Shown: positions 25,219 to 34,080, counted from the first letter of the stretch. The stretch: 64,000 nt of DNA from Kitasatospora cinereorecta (GCF_024172095.1 NZ_JAMZDX010000009.1:248001-312000), one strand, 5' to 3'. The notes: generated by a model from the sequence alone, not told the origin. Program-made: numbers and translations.

Positions 25219-26316
25219 ATGCTCACCCTCGGCGTGGAGGAGGAGTACCTCCTTCTCGACCTCGACACGGGCCTGCCGCGTGCCCGTGCGGAACAGGTGC
25301 GCCGAACGGCCGGGCTGCAGTACTCCCTCGCCGAGGCCGAGGTGCAGCGTGAGCTCCTGCAGGCCCAGCTGGAGGTCGCCACGCCCATCTGCCGTGAGCT
25401 GGCGGAAGTCGGGGGACACCTCCTGCGGATGCGCCACGCTCTGGGGGATGCGGCCGTCACGGACGGCTGTCGTCTCGCCGCGTCCGCCGCCGCCCCCTTC
25501 GCCGACCACCTCACTGTCCCGATCACCGACACAGCCCGCTACCGCGCCATGCACGCCGATGCGCCGCAACTGACCGACGAGCAACTGATCACCGGTATGC
25601 ACGTCCACCTCGGCATTCCCGACCGCGCGGCCGGCGTTGTCGTGATGAACGGGCTGCGCCCGTGGCTTCCGCTGCTGGTGGCTCTGGCAGCCAACTCGCC
25701 CCTGTGGCATGGTGTCGACACGGGCTTCGCCAGCTGGCGCACCATCGTCTTCAGTCGCTGGCCCGTCAGCGGCCCGCCCCCTCGTTTCGAGGACGCGGCC
25801 GACTACGATCGCCGCACCCAAGCGCTGGTGGCCCGCCGCCTGATCCACGACCGAGGGCAGATCTACTGGCACATCAGGCTGTCCGACCGCTACCCCACCG
25901 TCGAGATCCGCGCCATGGACGTCCAGCTCCGTCCGGACGAGGCGGTCATGCTCGCCGGCACCGTCCGGGCTCTGGCAGACCAGGCCATCAGCAACGAGAG
26001 GGCCGGGCGCCCCGCCCCCGCCGTTCAGCCGGAGGCCTTGGCCGCTGCGGTGTGGCACGGCGCGCGCCACGGCTCCACAAGCGAGGTGTTCGACCCCGTC
26101 CACGGTCGGCTCACCGCGATCGGCGACGCTGCGGCCATTCTGCTCGACTCCGTGGACCCGGCTCTCTCCCGGAGCGGCGACCGCCGGCACATCGTCCCCG
26201 TATTCGAGCGGCTGCTGCGCGAGGGCAACGGTGCCACCCGCCAGCGCCGGGTGCTGCGAGAGCGCGGCCGGGAAGGTCTGATCGCGATGATCAGCGACCA
26301 GACCACCGGCACCTGA
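25219..26316 (+). CDS. Carboxylate-amine ligase, glutamate-cysteine ligase type 2 (YbdK-like)
   Basis: This 365-residue cytosolic ATP-dependent ligase starts MLTLGVEEEYLLLDLDTGLP, the signature of GCS2. Further family parts are EVQRELLQAQLEVATPICRE, ITGMHVHLGIPDRAAG (MHVH metal site), LAANSPLWHGVDTGFASWRT and YPTVEIRAMDVQLRPDEAVM. YbdK in E. coli has weak gamma-glutamylcysteine synthetase activity; in actinomycetes several paralogues exist, including EgtA of ergothioneine synthesis. No egt genes are adjacent, so the physiological substrate is open. ATG 25219 is the only start leaving the GVEEE strand intact with short leader. Length is standard. Confidence 0.9.
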   Translation: MLTLGVEEEYLLLDLDTGLPRARAEQVRRTAGLQYSLAEAEVQRELLQAQLEVATPICRELAEVGGHLLRMRHALGDAAVTDGCRLAASAAAPFADHLTVPITDTARYRAMHADAPQLTDEQLITGMHVHLGIPDRAAGVVVMNGLRPWLPLLVALAANSPLWHGVDTGFASWRTIVFSRWPVSGPPPRFEDAADYDRRTQALVARRLIHDRGQIYWHIRLSDRYPTVEIRAMDVQLRPDEAVMLAGTVRALADQAISNERAGRPAPAVQPEALAAAVWHGARHGSTSEVFDPVHGRLTAIGDAAAILLDSVDPALSRSGDRRHIVPVFERLLREGNGATRQRRVLRERGREGLIAMISDQTTGT

Positions 26317-26381
26317 CCACTCTCTGACACTGCGCTGTGTCTTCCCCCGGGCCTTCCCTCCGGGGCCTCCCTCCGGCCAGG

Positions 26382-26729
26382 TCAGCGCCCCTGGGATCCG
26401 TAGTACGTCGCGACGCCCTCGCGGTAGCCGGTGTCGGCGCGGTGGGTGTCGGGGTCGTACTCGGGTGCGCCCTTGATCTGTTCCTTGGTGCGGTTGACGT
26501 GGATCGTCTCACCGTCGCGGTCGACGCGGGTGATGGTTCCGGCCGGCAGCATCACGTGCTTGCCGATCAGCCACGGCTTGCAGTTGACGACGATGTGGGC
26601 CGAGCCGATGTCGTCGGTGGCGTCGTCGACCTTGCCGATGTGGCCGTCGCTGGCCTCGACCTTGTATCCGGTCAGGCTGGTGCCGGGTGTGTAGCGCGAT
26701 TCGGGGCTGTAGCCCCACATGTCGGACAC
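26382..26729 (-). CDS. PRC-barrel domain protein
   Basis: This 115-residue protein starts at GTG behind AAGGAG (first residues MSDMWGYSPESRYTPG). The barrel part is TSLTGYKVEASDGHIGKVDD followed by ATDDIGSAHIVVNC and MLPAGTITRVDRDGETIHVN, ending PEYDPDTHRADTGYREGVA. PRC-barrel proteins are small cytosolic modules linked to photosynthetic assembly, RNA processing and, in actinomycetes, stress responses. It heads a likely co-directional set with the CsbD-like and coiled-coil genes (both upstream on the minus strand). Function is unknown beyond the fold. Confidence 0.85.
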   Translation of the reverse strand: MSDMWGYSPESRYTPGTSLTGYKVEASDGHIGKVDDATDDIGSAHIVVNCKPWLIGKHVMLPAGTITRVDRDGETIHVNRTKEQIKGAPEYDPDTHRADTGYREGVATYYGSQGR

Positions 26730-26798
26730 GGAGTGCTCCTTCGTTTCGCTCGTCGTTTCGCTCTTCGTTTCCTGCGCGGGTGCGGCCGGGCTGTGCTG

Positions 26799-26972
26799 TC
26801 AGTGCTTGAGTGCGTCCTTCGCCTTGGCGCCGGCCTGCTTGGCGTCCCCCTTTACCTGGTCGGCGCGGCCCTCTGCTTCGAGGCTGCGGTTGCCGGTGGC
26901 GCGTCCGATGGTCTTCTTCGCGCCGCCCTTGACTGCTTCGGCCTTGTGGGCGGCCTTCTTGCCGATACCCAT
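26799..26972 (-). CDS. CsbD-like small stress protein
   Basis: This 57-residue hydrophilic protein reads MGIGKKAAHKAEAVKGGAKK, then TIGRATGNRSLEAEGRADQV, then KGDAKQAGAKAKDALKH. Lys/Ala/Gly/Glu-rich composition and the GNRSLEAEGRADQVKG segment are typical of CsbD-family proteins, which in Bacillus belong to the SigB general stress regulon. It is probably soluble, helical and induced by osmotic or envelope stress. The ATG has GAGGAAGGAA upstream. It lies between the PRC-barrel and the coiled-coil membrane gene, all on the minus strand with short gaps. Confidence 0.85.
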   Translation of the reverse strand: MGIGKKAAHKAEAVKGGAKKTIGRATGNRSLEAEGRADQVKGDAKQAGAKAKDALKH

Positions 26973-27084
26973 GACTGGTTCCTTCCTCTGGTGTTCCTGT
27001 GCGTGGAGCGGTTGGTGCCGGGTTCCTGCGTGGGCCACGCCTCCTTTCGGGAAGCGGGCTCGCATCCGGACAGCGGGTCTGCGG

Positions 27085-27687
27085 TCAGTGGGATTCGGAC
27101 TCGCGGGAGATGAGGTGGGGTCTGCGGTGCCCGTCGCCGTTCGGCGTCGCGTCGGGTCCGGGCGGAGTGCCGTCGTCCTGGAGCATGGGGCCGGTGCGTG
27201 TCCCGGCGGTCTGCTCGTGCGCACCGCTCTGCCCGCGCATCAGGTCGATGCGCTGCAATGCGATGGCGTCGCGCTGCTCGGCGAGGTCGTCGCGCTGCTC
27301 GGCGAGTGTGTCCTGCTCCCGGGCGTTCCGGTCGTCGGCGAGTGTCGCCGCCTCCGTCCGGGCGGTGTCCCGCTGCTCGGCGAGGGCGTCGCGGTCCTGG
27401 GTGGCGGCGGCCGTTTCCCGGCGGGAGTCGCGAAGTTCGTGCCGCGCGGTGGCGCCCCGACGTGAGGTGCGGCGCGCTCCGGTCAGGAGGAGGCCGAGTC
27501 CGAGCATGGCGGCCGCGCCGACGATGATGCCCAAGAGGAAGAGCGTCCCGGTGGAGCCGGTGATGTGGTGGCCGAACAGCGTGAATGTGTTCGTGAGGTC
27601 GTGCGCGGCGCCGGTGTTGGTGAAGATTCCCGCCAGGGCGACGACTGCTGCGGCGATCAGGACGATTAGTCCGAGAACAAGGATCAT
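27085..27687 (-). CDS. Two-helix membrane protein with coiled-coil tail
   Basis: This 200-residue protein starts MILVLGLIVLIAAAVVALAG (membrane segment 1), has a short outer loop (FTNTGAAHDLTNTFTLFGHH), a second segment (LFLLGIIVGAAAMLGLGLLL), then a basic stop-transfer (TGARRTSRR) and a heptad-rich charged region (about 85-145, with repeated AEQRD and LAEQRDDLAEQRDAIALQR). The end is hydrophilic. It has the look of actinomycete stress-response membrane proteins that travel with CsbD and PRC-barrel genes. The GGAG upstream of the ATG is good. It may scaffold a complex at the inner membrane face. No family name is certain. Confidence 0.75.
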   Translation of the reverse strand: MILVLGLIVLIAAAVVALAGIFTNTGAAHDLTNTFTLFGHHITGSTGTLFLLGIIVGAAAMLGLGLLLTGARRTSRRGATARHELRDSRRETAAATQDRDALAEQRDTARTEAATLADDRNAREQDTLAEQRDDLAEQRDAIALQRIDLMRGQSGAHEQTAGTRTGPMLQDDGTPPGPDATPNGDGHRRPHLISRESESH

Positions 27688-27754
27688 GGCGTTACTCCAG
27701 GATGTCTACGTCGTATGCCTACAGCTAACTCCCGAAGTACACTGAAAGATACAC

Positions 27755-27766
27755 CGTAGGTCTACG
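27755..27766. promoter_or_regulatory. Candidate TetR operator
   Basis: CGTAG-GT-CTACG, 48 bases before the TetR start and about 70 from the divergent membrane gene. A related CTACGTCGTATGCCTAC lies at about 27705, inside the region before the divergent start. Candidate only. Confidence 0.4.
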
Positions 27767-27813
27767 AACTTTGAGTGGGCAATCGGTGACCAGCAGCGAC
27801 AGGAGGTGTCGAT

Positions 27814-28509
27814 ATGACCACCCCACCGGCCGCCCCGGCGGTCGAGAAGCGCGATTCGCCGGCCGGCGGGAAACTCAGCCGGGAGCGGGTGCTGGCTTGC
27901 GCGCTGGAGATCATCGACCGCGAGGGCATCGAAAGAATGTCGATGCGGCGCCTGGCCCGCGCGCTCGGCCATGATCCGATGAGCCTCTACCGCTACGCGC
28001 CGAACAAGGCCGCCCTGCTCGACGGCGTCGCCGAGACCGTCCTCTCCGAACTCATGGTCGACTCCGACGATCCCGACTGGAAAGCCCAACTGCGTTCCGT
28101 GGCACGTCAGTTCCGTGGGATCGCGCTCGCCCATCCCCATGTCGTGCCGCTCCTGGTCACCCGCCCGCTCGCCACCCCGCTGGCCCTCCGCCCACTCGGC
28201 ACGCTGCGCCCCCTCGAAGCCACCCTCGCCCTGCTCACCCGGGCCGGCTTCAGCGCCCCCGACGCCCTCCACGTCTACCGTGCCCTGTTCGGCCTCCTCC
28301 ACGGCCACGTCCTCAACGAACTCCAGGAACTCGTCGACAACCCCGACGAGACCGACGACCTGCTGCGCCTGGGCCTGCACCGGCTGCCGCTCGGCGAATT
28401 CCCGCTCCTGCGCGGCCTCGCCTCCACCCTGCTCTCCTATGACGGCGTGGCCGAACTCGAGCGCGGCCTCGACATCCTCCTCGCGGGCCTGACCACCGCG
28501 CCCCCCTAG
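27814..28509 (+). CDS. TetR-family regulator
   Basis: This 231-residue protein has an ideal ribosome site (AGGAGGT) and starts MTTPPAAPAVEKRDSPAGGK. The helix-turn-helix covers about residues 20-65: LSRERVLACALEIIDREGIE, MSMRRLARALGHDPMSLYRY. The ligand domain (DPDWKAQLRSVARQFRGIAL to LERGLDILLAG) is of the TetR_C type. It is divergent from the minus-strand stress-type set (coiled-coil, CsbD, PRC-barrel), 126 bases away, so it may control that set and itself through the CTACG repeats between them. The effector is unknown. Confidence 0.9.
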   Translation: MTTPPAAPAVEKRDSPAGGKLSRERVLACALEIIDREGIERMSMRRLARALGHDPMSLYRYAPNKAALLDGVAETVLSELMVDSDDPDWKAQLRSVARQFRGIALAHPHVVPLLVTRPLATPLALRPLGTLRPLEATLALLTRAGFSAPDALHVYRALFGLLHGHVLNELQELVDNPDETDDLLRLGLHRLPLGEFPLLRGLASTLLSYDGVAELERGLDILLAGLTTAPP

Positions 28510-28668
28510 CGCCCTCGCATCGGACACGGGAGGAAACAGCGTCGACCGAAGATCGAAAGGAGAAGGAGCGATCCCCGCCCAAGACCCGGGAAGAGGGAAT
28601 GCAGCACAGTCTCCGTCGCAGGTCCGGACGGAGGACCACACCGGGGGGAGCGGAAAACGGAGCACAAA

Positions 28669-28824
28669 ATGATCATCCTCGGAGTCCTCCTCCTTCTCAT
28701 CGGAATCGTCGCCGGAATTCCTTTCCTGTGGACCATCGGCGCCGTCCTGGCCCTCATCGGCGTCGCCCTGCTGATCATGGGATCGGTCGGCCACGAGGTC
28801 GCGGGTCGCCGCCACTACTGGTAG
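28669..28824 (+). CDS. DUF6131-like small membrane protein
   Basis: This 51-residue protein reads MIILGVLLLLIGIVAGIPFL (helix 1), WTIGAVLALIGVALLIMGSV (helix 2) and ends GHEVAGRRHYW. The two helices joined by IPFLWTIG and the Gly-Arg-Arg-His-aromatic tail match a tiny actinomycete family I know as DUF6131. It sits in the cytoplasmic membrane as a hairpin. It follows the TetR gene on the same strand by 160 bases and is often found near stress-response genes. Function is unknown. Confidence 0.8.
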   Translation: MIILGVLLLLIGIVAGIPFLWTIGAVLALIGVALLIMGSVGHEVAGRRHYW

Positions 28825-29070
28825 ACACGGATGCACACCTGCGCCCTGCCGGCGCCGCACCAGAGCCGTTCCCACCCCGCCCGGGGTGGGACCGGCGCGT
28901 TCTCCCCAAGCCTTTTCCCCGGAACGGACGCATCCTCCGGTCCCTTTCCGGTTGGTCCTGCGATGAGTCGTTGTTCGCCGCTGCGAACTGCTTCCCGGCC
29001 ACCGTCCGAAATCCACGATGCGCGCTACGGTGTAATCGGGCTCGGGTACGTCCCTGCGCGATTTTTCCGC

Positions 29071-29412
29071 CGGCCCGGCGACCCGCACTTCCGGTACCGG
29101 TTCGGCACATCTGTGGCCGGCGAGCTCCGCGGACTGGTGCACGCCCATGTCGGCTGGCTCTTCACCCGCGACGTCACCCCGCCGAGCCGCTACGCCCCCG
29201 GCCTGCTGGCCGACCCGGACCTGCGGGCCGTCTCCCGGCCTTCCCCTGGTTGTGCCTGCTGTCCCTCGGCATCCCCGCCGGTGCGGGCTGGGCGATCGGC
29301 GGCACCTGGCACGCCGCGCTGACCGCACTGCTGTGGGCCGGACTCGTCCGCGTCGCCCTGCGCAGCACGTGACATGGAGCGTCAACTCCCTTTGCCACAC
29401 CGCCGGCGCCTC
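29071..29412 (+). pseudogene. Debris of a fatty acid (acyl-CoA) desaturase
   Basis: Three frames in succession give pieces of one protein: GELRGLVHAHVGWLFTRDVT then PPSRYAPGLLADPDLRAVSR in the first; FPWLCLLSLGIPAGAGWAIG and TWHAALTALLWAGLVRVAL in the second; QHVTWSVNSLCHTAG in the third. This is the central part of membrane delta-9-type desaturases, where HAHVGWLF and VTWSVNSLCHTFG hold and flank iron-ligand histidines. At least two frameshifts and loss of both ends show it is dead. Upstream bases 28825-29070 show no intact N-terminal part. Confidence 0.75.
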
Positions 29413-29848
29413 TGACCCCGGAGGCCCCCGTGGCCATCAACGCTCCCACTCTGCAGGTGACCGTGCACCGCCATCGCCACACCGACCGCGCCACCGTCCA
29501 CCCCGTCGGCGCTTCCTCCAGCCCGGGCAGTGCGCCTTCCAGCCGAGGCCCTGCTCGCCGATCTGCGCAGCAGCTACCGGCCACCCCGCCCGGCGACGAC
29601 GGTGGAAGCCCAGGACCTGTTCCGGCGCGGCAGGCGGTCAGGACCACCCGCGGGAGGTGACCGCCCGGCCCCGTCGCGGTCCGGCCGGCGGCGTGCCCTC
29701 CCACGGCCCTCTGCAACCCTGGCAGCCGGCCACCCCGGCACCGGGCACGACGGAAGCTGGTCCTTTGTGCGCGGACCGAACCGCCGGCCGAGCATCAGGG
29801 CGAGGCCGGCGTGCCCGCGGACGGGACCCTTCACCGGACGGTCGTCCC
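29413..29848. other. Decayed stretch, possible STAS-domain fragment
   Basis: A GTG frame at 29430 begins MAINAPTLQVTVHRHRHTDR followed by ATVHPVG, like the first strands of an anti-sigma antagonist STAS domain, then loses the pattern at once. The rest is Pro/Arg-rich. I do not call a gene. Confidence 0.3.
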
Positions 29849-30850
29849 TCACCTGGATCGGAGCAGTGCTGCTGCCACGGTGGTGGCGTAGTGGCGGACA
29901 CGGCTGCCGTCGCGCCGGCTGGTGATCAGTCCTGCTTCGCGGAGCACGGTGGCGTGTTCGGAGGCGGTGGCGAGGGCGACGTCGGTGCGGCGGGCGAGGT
30001 CGCTGGTGGTGAGTCCGGGGGCGGCGGCGATGGTCTGCAGCAGGGTGGCGCGGGTGCCGCCGAGGAGTCGGCGGAGAGCGGCCGCGCTGCGGGTCTCCCG
30101 TTCCGGGCGGGTACCGGTGAGCGGGTGCGCGGTGTCGGGGTCGAACGGCAGTGGGTACGCCAGGACGGCCGTGCTGCCGGTGTCGTCGCCGAGGCGCAGC
30201 CGGGGCAGAGCGCCGCAGAACAGCATCGGGGCGAGGCGCAGGCCGCGTCCGGCCAGGTCGATGTCGGTGTCGATCGGGGACGGCACGGTGAGGACCGGCG
30301 GTTGCCAGCTGACGGCGGGATGCACCTGACGGAGCAGGGCGTCGACGCCGTGGTGGGTCAGGAGGGTGGTCTTGTGCGCGACGTCGGCGTCCAGGGCGGC
30401 TTGGATGCGGGGCTCGTGCGGGGTGACGGCGATCCGGTTCCAGGTGGACAGCGCGTCGGTGACGGCGGTCATGGTGTCGATGTCGCCGTCCGCGAGCCGA
30501 CGCACCCAGCCGGGTAGGCGGGTGGTGGTGCCGAGGCGGGTGAGGTCGGCGCGGATCTGCCGTGCGGGCGTGGCGCGGACGGCCTCCACGGCGGCGGCGT
30601 CGCCGGGGGTGCCCCGGAGGACCGGGGTGAGGAAGTCGGGGATCCAGCCGCGGGCCGGGACGAGGTCCCGGAGTGGTCGGACGGCGGCCGGTATGCGCCC
30701 GCGCAGGCCGTCCCGCCAAGGTCCGAAGCGTAACTGCTGGTCGGTGCGGGTCAGCGTCTGGAGGGCCAGCACGGCCTCGCTCAACGGTGGTGGAGCGTCG
30801 TTGAGCGTGACCTTGCACAGGTCCTCGAAGGTGAAGTGAAGCCGCAGCAC
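29849..30850 (-). CDS. DUF5937/ArsR-type winged-helix regulator
   Basis: This 333-residue protein starts at GTG after a G-rich site and reads VLRLHFTFEDLCKVTLNDAP. A long N-terminal domain (to about residue 235; PLRDLVPARGWIPDFLTPVL, LRQVHPAVSWQPPVL) is the DUF5937-type part. The C-terminal 90 residues are an ArsR winged helix (LRRLLGGTRATLLQTIAAAP, TTSDLARRTDVALATASEHA, LREAGLITSRRDGSRVRHY). This is a common actinomycete regulator architecture of unknown ligand. It stands alone; the target may be the divergent secreted-protein gene or a distant one. Confidence 0.85.
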   Translation of the reverse strand: MLRLHFTFEDLCKVTLNDAPPPLSEAVLALQTLTRTDQQLRFGPWRDGLRGRIPAAVRPLRDLVPARGWIPDFLTPVLRGTPGDAAAVEAVRATPARQIRADLTRLGTTTRLPGWVRRLADGDIDTMTAVTDALSTWNRIAVTPHEPRIQAALDADVAHKTTLLTHHGVDALLRQVHPAVSWQPPVLTVPSPIDTDIDLAGRGLRLAPMLFCGALPRLRLGDDTGSTAVLAYPLPFDPDTAHPLTGTRPERETRSAAALRRLLGGTRATLLQTIAAAPGLTTSDLARRTDVALATASEHATVLREAGLITSRRDGSRVRHYATTVAAALLRSR

Positions 30851-31046
30851 CGTATGCCCCCGTCCCGTGTCGACCCCCGCCGGCGGCCACCGATGCTACC
30901 GGCAGGTTTCGAGCTCGGCCGAAAGGTTGTGCGACCCCGACCGGGCCCTGCCAGGCTCCACGTCGACCGACTCCGGCCGCCCTTGCCGGCGGAGTCGTGC
31001 AGGACGGATTTCCGTGGATCCGCTTGACGAGAGGAACGAGTAGCAC

Positions 31047-31565
31047 ATGGGTATTTTCAAGCACCGCTCCGGATTTCTGGGTGCCGGCCTCCGGCTCCTG
31101 GTCGTGGCGATCTCCCTGCTCGGGCTGACGGCCCTGTCGGCCGGCCCGAGCAGCGCCGCGGTGCGTCCCGCCGCCTGCCCGCCGGCCTACGCCATGCCGG
31201 GTGAGCACAAGGTGCAGGTCGGGTCGCAGGCCGCGTACGTGTACCTGGTGTACGACTGCAGCACCTACTCGACGTACGCCGTGCTCGACGCGTCCGGGCT
31301 CGGCGGCTCGTCACCCTGGTGGCTCGCGGTCGACATCGTCGATCAGAACACCGACATCGTCGGCCACGCGGACACCCGCGGATACGGCACCGAGCCCCAC
31401 GCGCGAACCATCTCCATCTCGCTCAACCACACCGGCGGCCACAAGATGTACCAGGCCCGCGCCTGGTTCCGGAACGCCGCCGGGTGCAGCGTCTTCTTCG
31501 ACTCCGACTGGTGGGCCTACTCCACCGGCGACGACCTGGGCGGTGGCTGGGACGCCCACTGCTGA
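31047..31565 (+). CDS. Secreted protein, unknown family
   Basis: This 172-residue preprotein has a signal peptide with a late cleavage (LRLLVVAISLLGLTALSA, then PSSAAV-RPAA). The mature part has four Cys (AACPP, YDCST, AGCSV, AHC at the end) and a beta-sandwich look (AYVYLVYDCSTYSTYAVLDA, SPWWLAVDIVDQNTDIVGHA, ARTISISLNHTGGHKMYQAR). It may be a small adhesin or wall-associated protein. The ATG follows AGAGGAACGAG. It has no operon partner: the next gene, also secreted, starts 174 bases on. No homology is claimed between the two. Confidence 0.75.
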   Translation: MGIFKHRSGFLGAGLRLLVVAISLLGLTALSAGPSSAAVRPAACPPAYAMPGEHKVQVGSQAAYVYLVYDCSTYSTYAVLDASGLGGSSPWWLAVDIVDQNTDIVGHADTRGYGTEPHARTISISLNHTGGHKMYQARAWFRNAAGCSVFFDSDWWAYSTGDDLGGGWDAHC

Positions 31566-31739
31566 CCCGGCGAACAGCCCGACCGTGGCCCGGTGCGCAA
31601 CGGTCGGAGGCCGGTAGCGCCCGCATCTGAGGCCACGACAGCCCCTCGCATCGGGCCCCGGTGAACGGGCGGCCTCGGACCGGAGCTGCCGATCCGGGAC
31701 CCCCTTGCTCCACCGTCCATATATTTCTCAGGAGACCTC

Positions 31740-32204
31740 ATGAAGCTTCAGAAGGCTGCCGTCGCGACGCTGACGGCCGCTCTGGTCGGCGCCTCGCTGA
31801 TCGGATTCGCCGGATCCGCCCAGGCCGCCGGCGGTTGCCGCTACGACTACGCATCCGTGGGCTACGGATACCGGCTCGAACCCTGCATCGAGACCGGCCC
31901 CGGTGGCCCGGAGAATTTCAATGCCGAGATCAACGTCCGGGTCGACCCGTACTCCACGGATGTCCAGATCTGCGGGGAGCTGGTATCCGTTTCGGGTTGG
32001 GGCAACATCGACGGCGTGGAGCACTGCGCTCCTTTCGCCGGGACCCGGAGTGCGGGTGCCGTGTTCACCACCGCGTACACCAACAACGAGCACTGCCCGC
32101 TTCACACCGGCAACGCCTTGTACGTCTACAAGGGGTACATCAAGGAGAGCGGCCACGTGATCGGCGACATCGAGAGCCCCATCTTCACCTGCCCCGGGGT
32201 CTGA
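31740..32204 (+). CDS. Secreted protein, unknown family
   Basis: This 154-residue preprotein has a clear signal peptide (MKLQKAAVATLTAALVGASL, cleavage after AQA) and an ideal AGGAGA site. The mature part has six Cys (GGCRY, EPCIE, QICGE, EHCAP, EHCPL, FTCPG), allowing three disulfides, and alternating short strands (NAEINVRVDPYSTDVQICGE). It looks like a small extracellular beta protein. There are no catalytic motifs. It is the second of two adjacent secreted-protein genes on this strand. Confidence 0.75.
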   Translation: MKLQKAAVATLTAALVGASLIGFAGSAQAAGGCRYDYASVGYGYRLEPCIETGPGGPENFNAEINVRVDPYSTDVQICGELVSVSGWGNIDGVEHCAPFAGTRSAGAVFTTAYTNNEHCPLHTGNALYVYKGYIKESGHVIGDIESPIFTCPGV

Positions 32205-32573
32205 AACGGTCCGGTGGGTCGGGCTGCCGCCACCGGTGATCGGGTTGTCAGGGGATTGAGGGGCGTGCGTCTGCCCGTCCGGTAGGACGGCAGGCCGTCG
32301 AGGATGCTCGCGTCGTCGCTCCCAAGGGCATGCCGAGCCTCGCCCGCTCCGGTCCAGGCCGATGGAGCGGGCGAGGCTCGGCCGTTCGGTGCCGTCCCCC
32401 GGCGCCCCCTGAGCAGCACCGCCCCTTCCGGACCCGGCCTGACCGGGTGGCCCGGCCGGCGCGCAGACGTGACGATGAGGGGACGCGGCCGCTCCCGCAG
32501 CGGGCTGCCCGCTTCGGGCACTTTCGCCATGGCGTCGGCCCGGCGTGCGGGACGCGTGTGGAGAGGGCACCCG

Positions 32574-33389
32574 ATGGATCCGGATCCGGCAGACGTTGCG
32601 TGGGACCTGCTCGTCTCGGGGCTGGCCGATGCCCGGCAGAGCGTCCTGCTGCTCCCGGGTGGGCTGGTCCCCGCCCGGTTGTACGCCGAGGTGATGGCCG
32701 AGCCCTCGCTCGCCCGGACCCGGCTGGTCGCCGCGACCCTGCCGGGACACTGCGGGACGGCACCGGTGGAGGACTTCGCGATCGGTACCCTGGCGCGACA
32801 CGCCGCCCGGCTGGCCGACGAGCAGGCCACCGACGCGGTGGTGGGATACAGCATGGGCGCCACGGTCGCGGCCGAGATGGTTGCGACCGGCGCGTTCACC
32901 GGACCGACCGTGCTGGTGGGCATCAGCCTGTCGCCCGCCGACGAACCCGCGTTCTTCCGGGCCCTCTGCCGGCTGGGCGACGTCCTCGGCCCACTGCCCT
33001 CCGCCGCACTGCTGAAGCTCATGGGCCCCTTCTCGAAGGGCATGCGGGTGCCGCCCGAGCGCCGGGCCGAACTGCTCGGCGAGCTGCGGAACAACGATCC
33101 GCACACCGTGCGCCGGATTCTCAGCGGCTACCTGGACCACCTCGGCGCGCACGAGCAGCCGGCCGTGCGCCTGTGTGCGGCCGGCGTACCGGTCTGGGTC
33201 GTGCACGCGGAGAAGGGCGACGGCGGACTCACCGCCGACGAGCGCCGCACGTTGGAGGCCTGCCCGCACGCGACGGTGGTCACGATCCCCGGCACCAGCT
33301 TCTTCCTCCCCAACGAGGAGCCGCGCCAGATCGCGGAGGTCGTGGCGGAGGCGCTGGCGGTCGGGGGAGCGGGTCCGGACCCGGGCTGA
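32574..33389 (+). CDS. Alpha/beta-hydrolase fold protein
   Basis: This 271-residue protein starts MDPDPADVAWDLLVSGLADA behind GAGAGGG. It shows the fold in order: SVLLLPGGLVPARLYAEVMA (strand and oxyanion loop), LVAATLPGHCGTAPVEDF, the nucleophile elbow DAVVGYSMGATVAAEM (GYSMG, Ser), a helical cap (AFFRALCRLGDVLGPLPSAA), GVPVWVVHAEKGDGGLT (acid Asp or Glu) and the final loop IPGTSFFLPNEEPRQIAEVV. The last histidine expected near FFLPNEEP is not present, so hydrolase activity is doubtful. It is cytosolic; the substrate is unknown. Confidence 0.8.
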   Translation: MDPDPADVAWDLLVSGLADARQSVLLLPGGLVPARLYAEVMAEPSLARTRLVAATLPGHCGTAPVEDFAIGTLARHAARLADEQATDAVVGYSMGATVAAEMVATGAFTGPTVLVGISLSPADEPAFFRALCRLGDVLGPLPSAALLKLMGPFSKGMRVPPERRAELLGELRNNDPHTVRRILSGYLDHLGAHEQPAVRLCAAGVPVWVVHAEKGDGGLTADERRTLEACPHATVVTIPGTSFFLPNEEPRQIAEVVAEALAVGGAGPDPG

Positions 33390-33846
33390 CCCGGCGTCCG
33401 CTCCACCATGGCCGCGGTTGTGCCTTGCCGAGCCGGACGACAGCACTTCGTCACCTACGCCCGAACCCGGCCTCGGTGCCGCCATGTCCGGTTCGAACGC
33501 ACCGTGCCCGTCGACACCCGATCGCAGTCTTGGCCTCCCGTATCACGGTTACGACCGGCGCTGTGGTTGTCTGACCAGCGCGCCGTTCGGTGCGTCAACA
33601 GCCCGGCCACACGGATCACGTGGCCATCTGGCCCGGGTGGACACCCCGGTACTGTCAGCGTGCACCGGATCACGATGCTTCTGCTCGCCGAGCGCGGGTC
33701 GGAGGGTGCGCAGCGGGTCGGCAGGCGGTTCGCCGGTTCCGGCGGTTGCTCGGGGCGGGGAGAGCCGGTGGTCATCCGGCGATCGGTGCTAGCGTGCTTG
33801 GGGAGCACTGGAGTTGACGCTTTCGGCGACGCGAATGGGGGCTGTG
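33390..33846. other. Intergenic stretch without a supportable gene
   Basis: Arg/Pro-rich shadow frames only. It must contain the promoter of the small membrane protein at 33847; TTGACG at 33813 could be a -35 element but lacks a matching -10. Confidence 0.4.
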
Positions 33847-34080
33847 ATGGCGATCGGTAGGGCCGGTGCGGTGTTTCTGGCGCTGGGTGTGGTCGGGGTG
33901 GCGGTCGGCGGTGTGACGGCGATGGCCTTTGGCCGTGACTCGGGCGCGGTGGTCGTGCAGGAGGACGGTCTGGTGTCACCGGATCTGGCGCAGATCGGCA
34001 GCGATCCGGCGGCTCTGGAGGCATACCTTCGTGCGCACCCGGTGTCGACGCCCATGATGGGTGAGCAGCGCACTCGGTAG
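33847..34080 (+). CDS. Small single-span membrane protein
   Basis: This 77-residue protein starts at ATG 33847, with GGGGG five bases upstream; GTG 33844 and ATG 33835 are in the same frame. An N-terminal hydrophobic segment (AGAVFLALGVVGVAVGGVTA) is followed by a hydrophilic part (VQEDGLVSPDLAQIGSDPAA, LEAYLRAHPVSTPMMGEQ). It could be a membrane-anchored or exported protein; no clean signal cleavage site is visible. It is convergent with the V8-like protease and ends at a very strong terminator. I do not recognise the family. Confidence 0.6.
   Translation: MAIGRAGAVFLALGVVGVAVGGVTAMAFGRDSGAVVVQEDGLVSPDLAQIGSDPAALEAYLRAHPVSTPMMGEQRTR

Noticed and set aside
29430..29660. STAS-domain anti-sigma antagonist gene
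   Set aside because: The likeness ends after about 20 residues and no downstream frame continues it.
29574..31208. A 544-codon minus-strand frame
   Set aside because: Overlaps the DUF5937-type regulator in another frame and consists of Arg/Pro/His/Thr runs.
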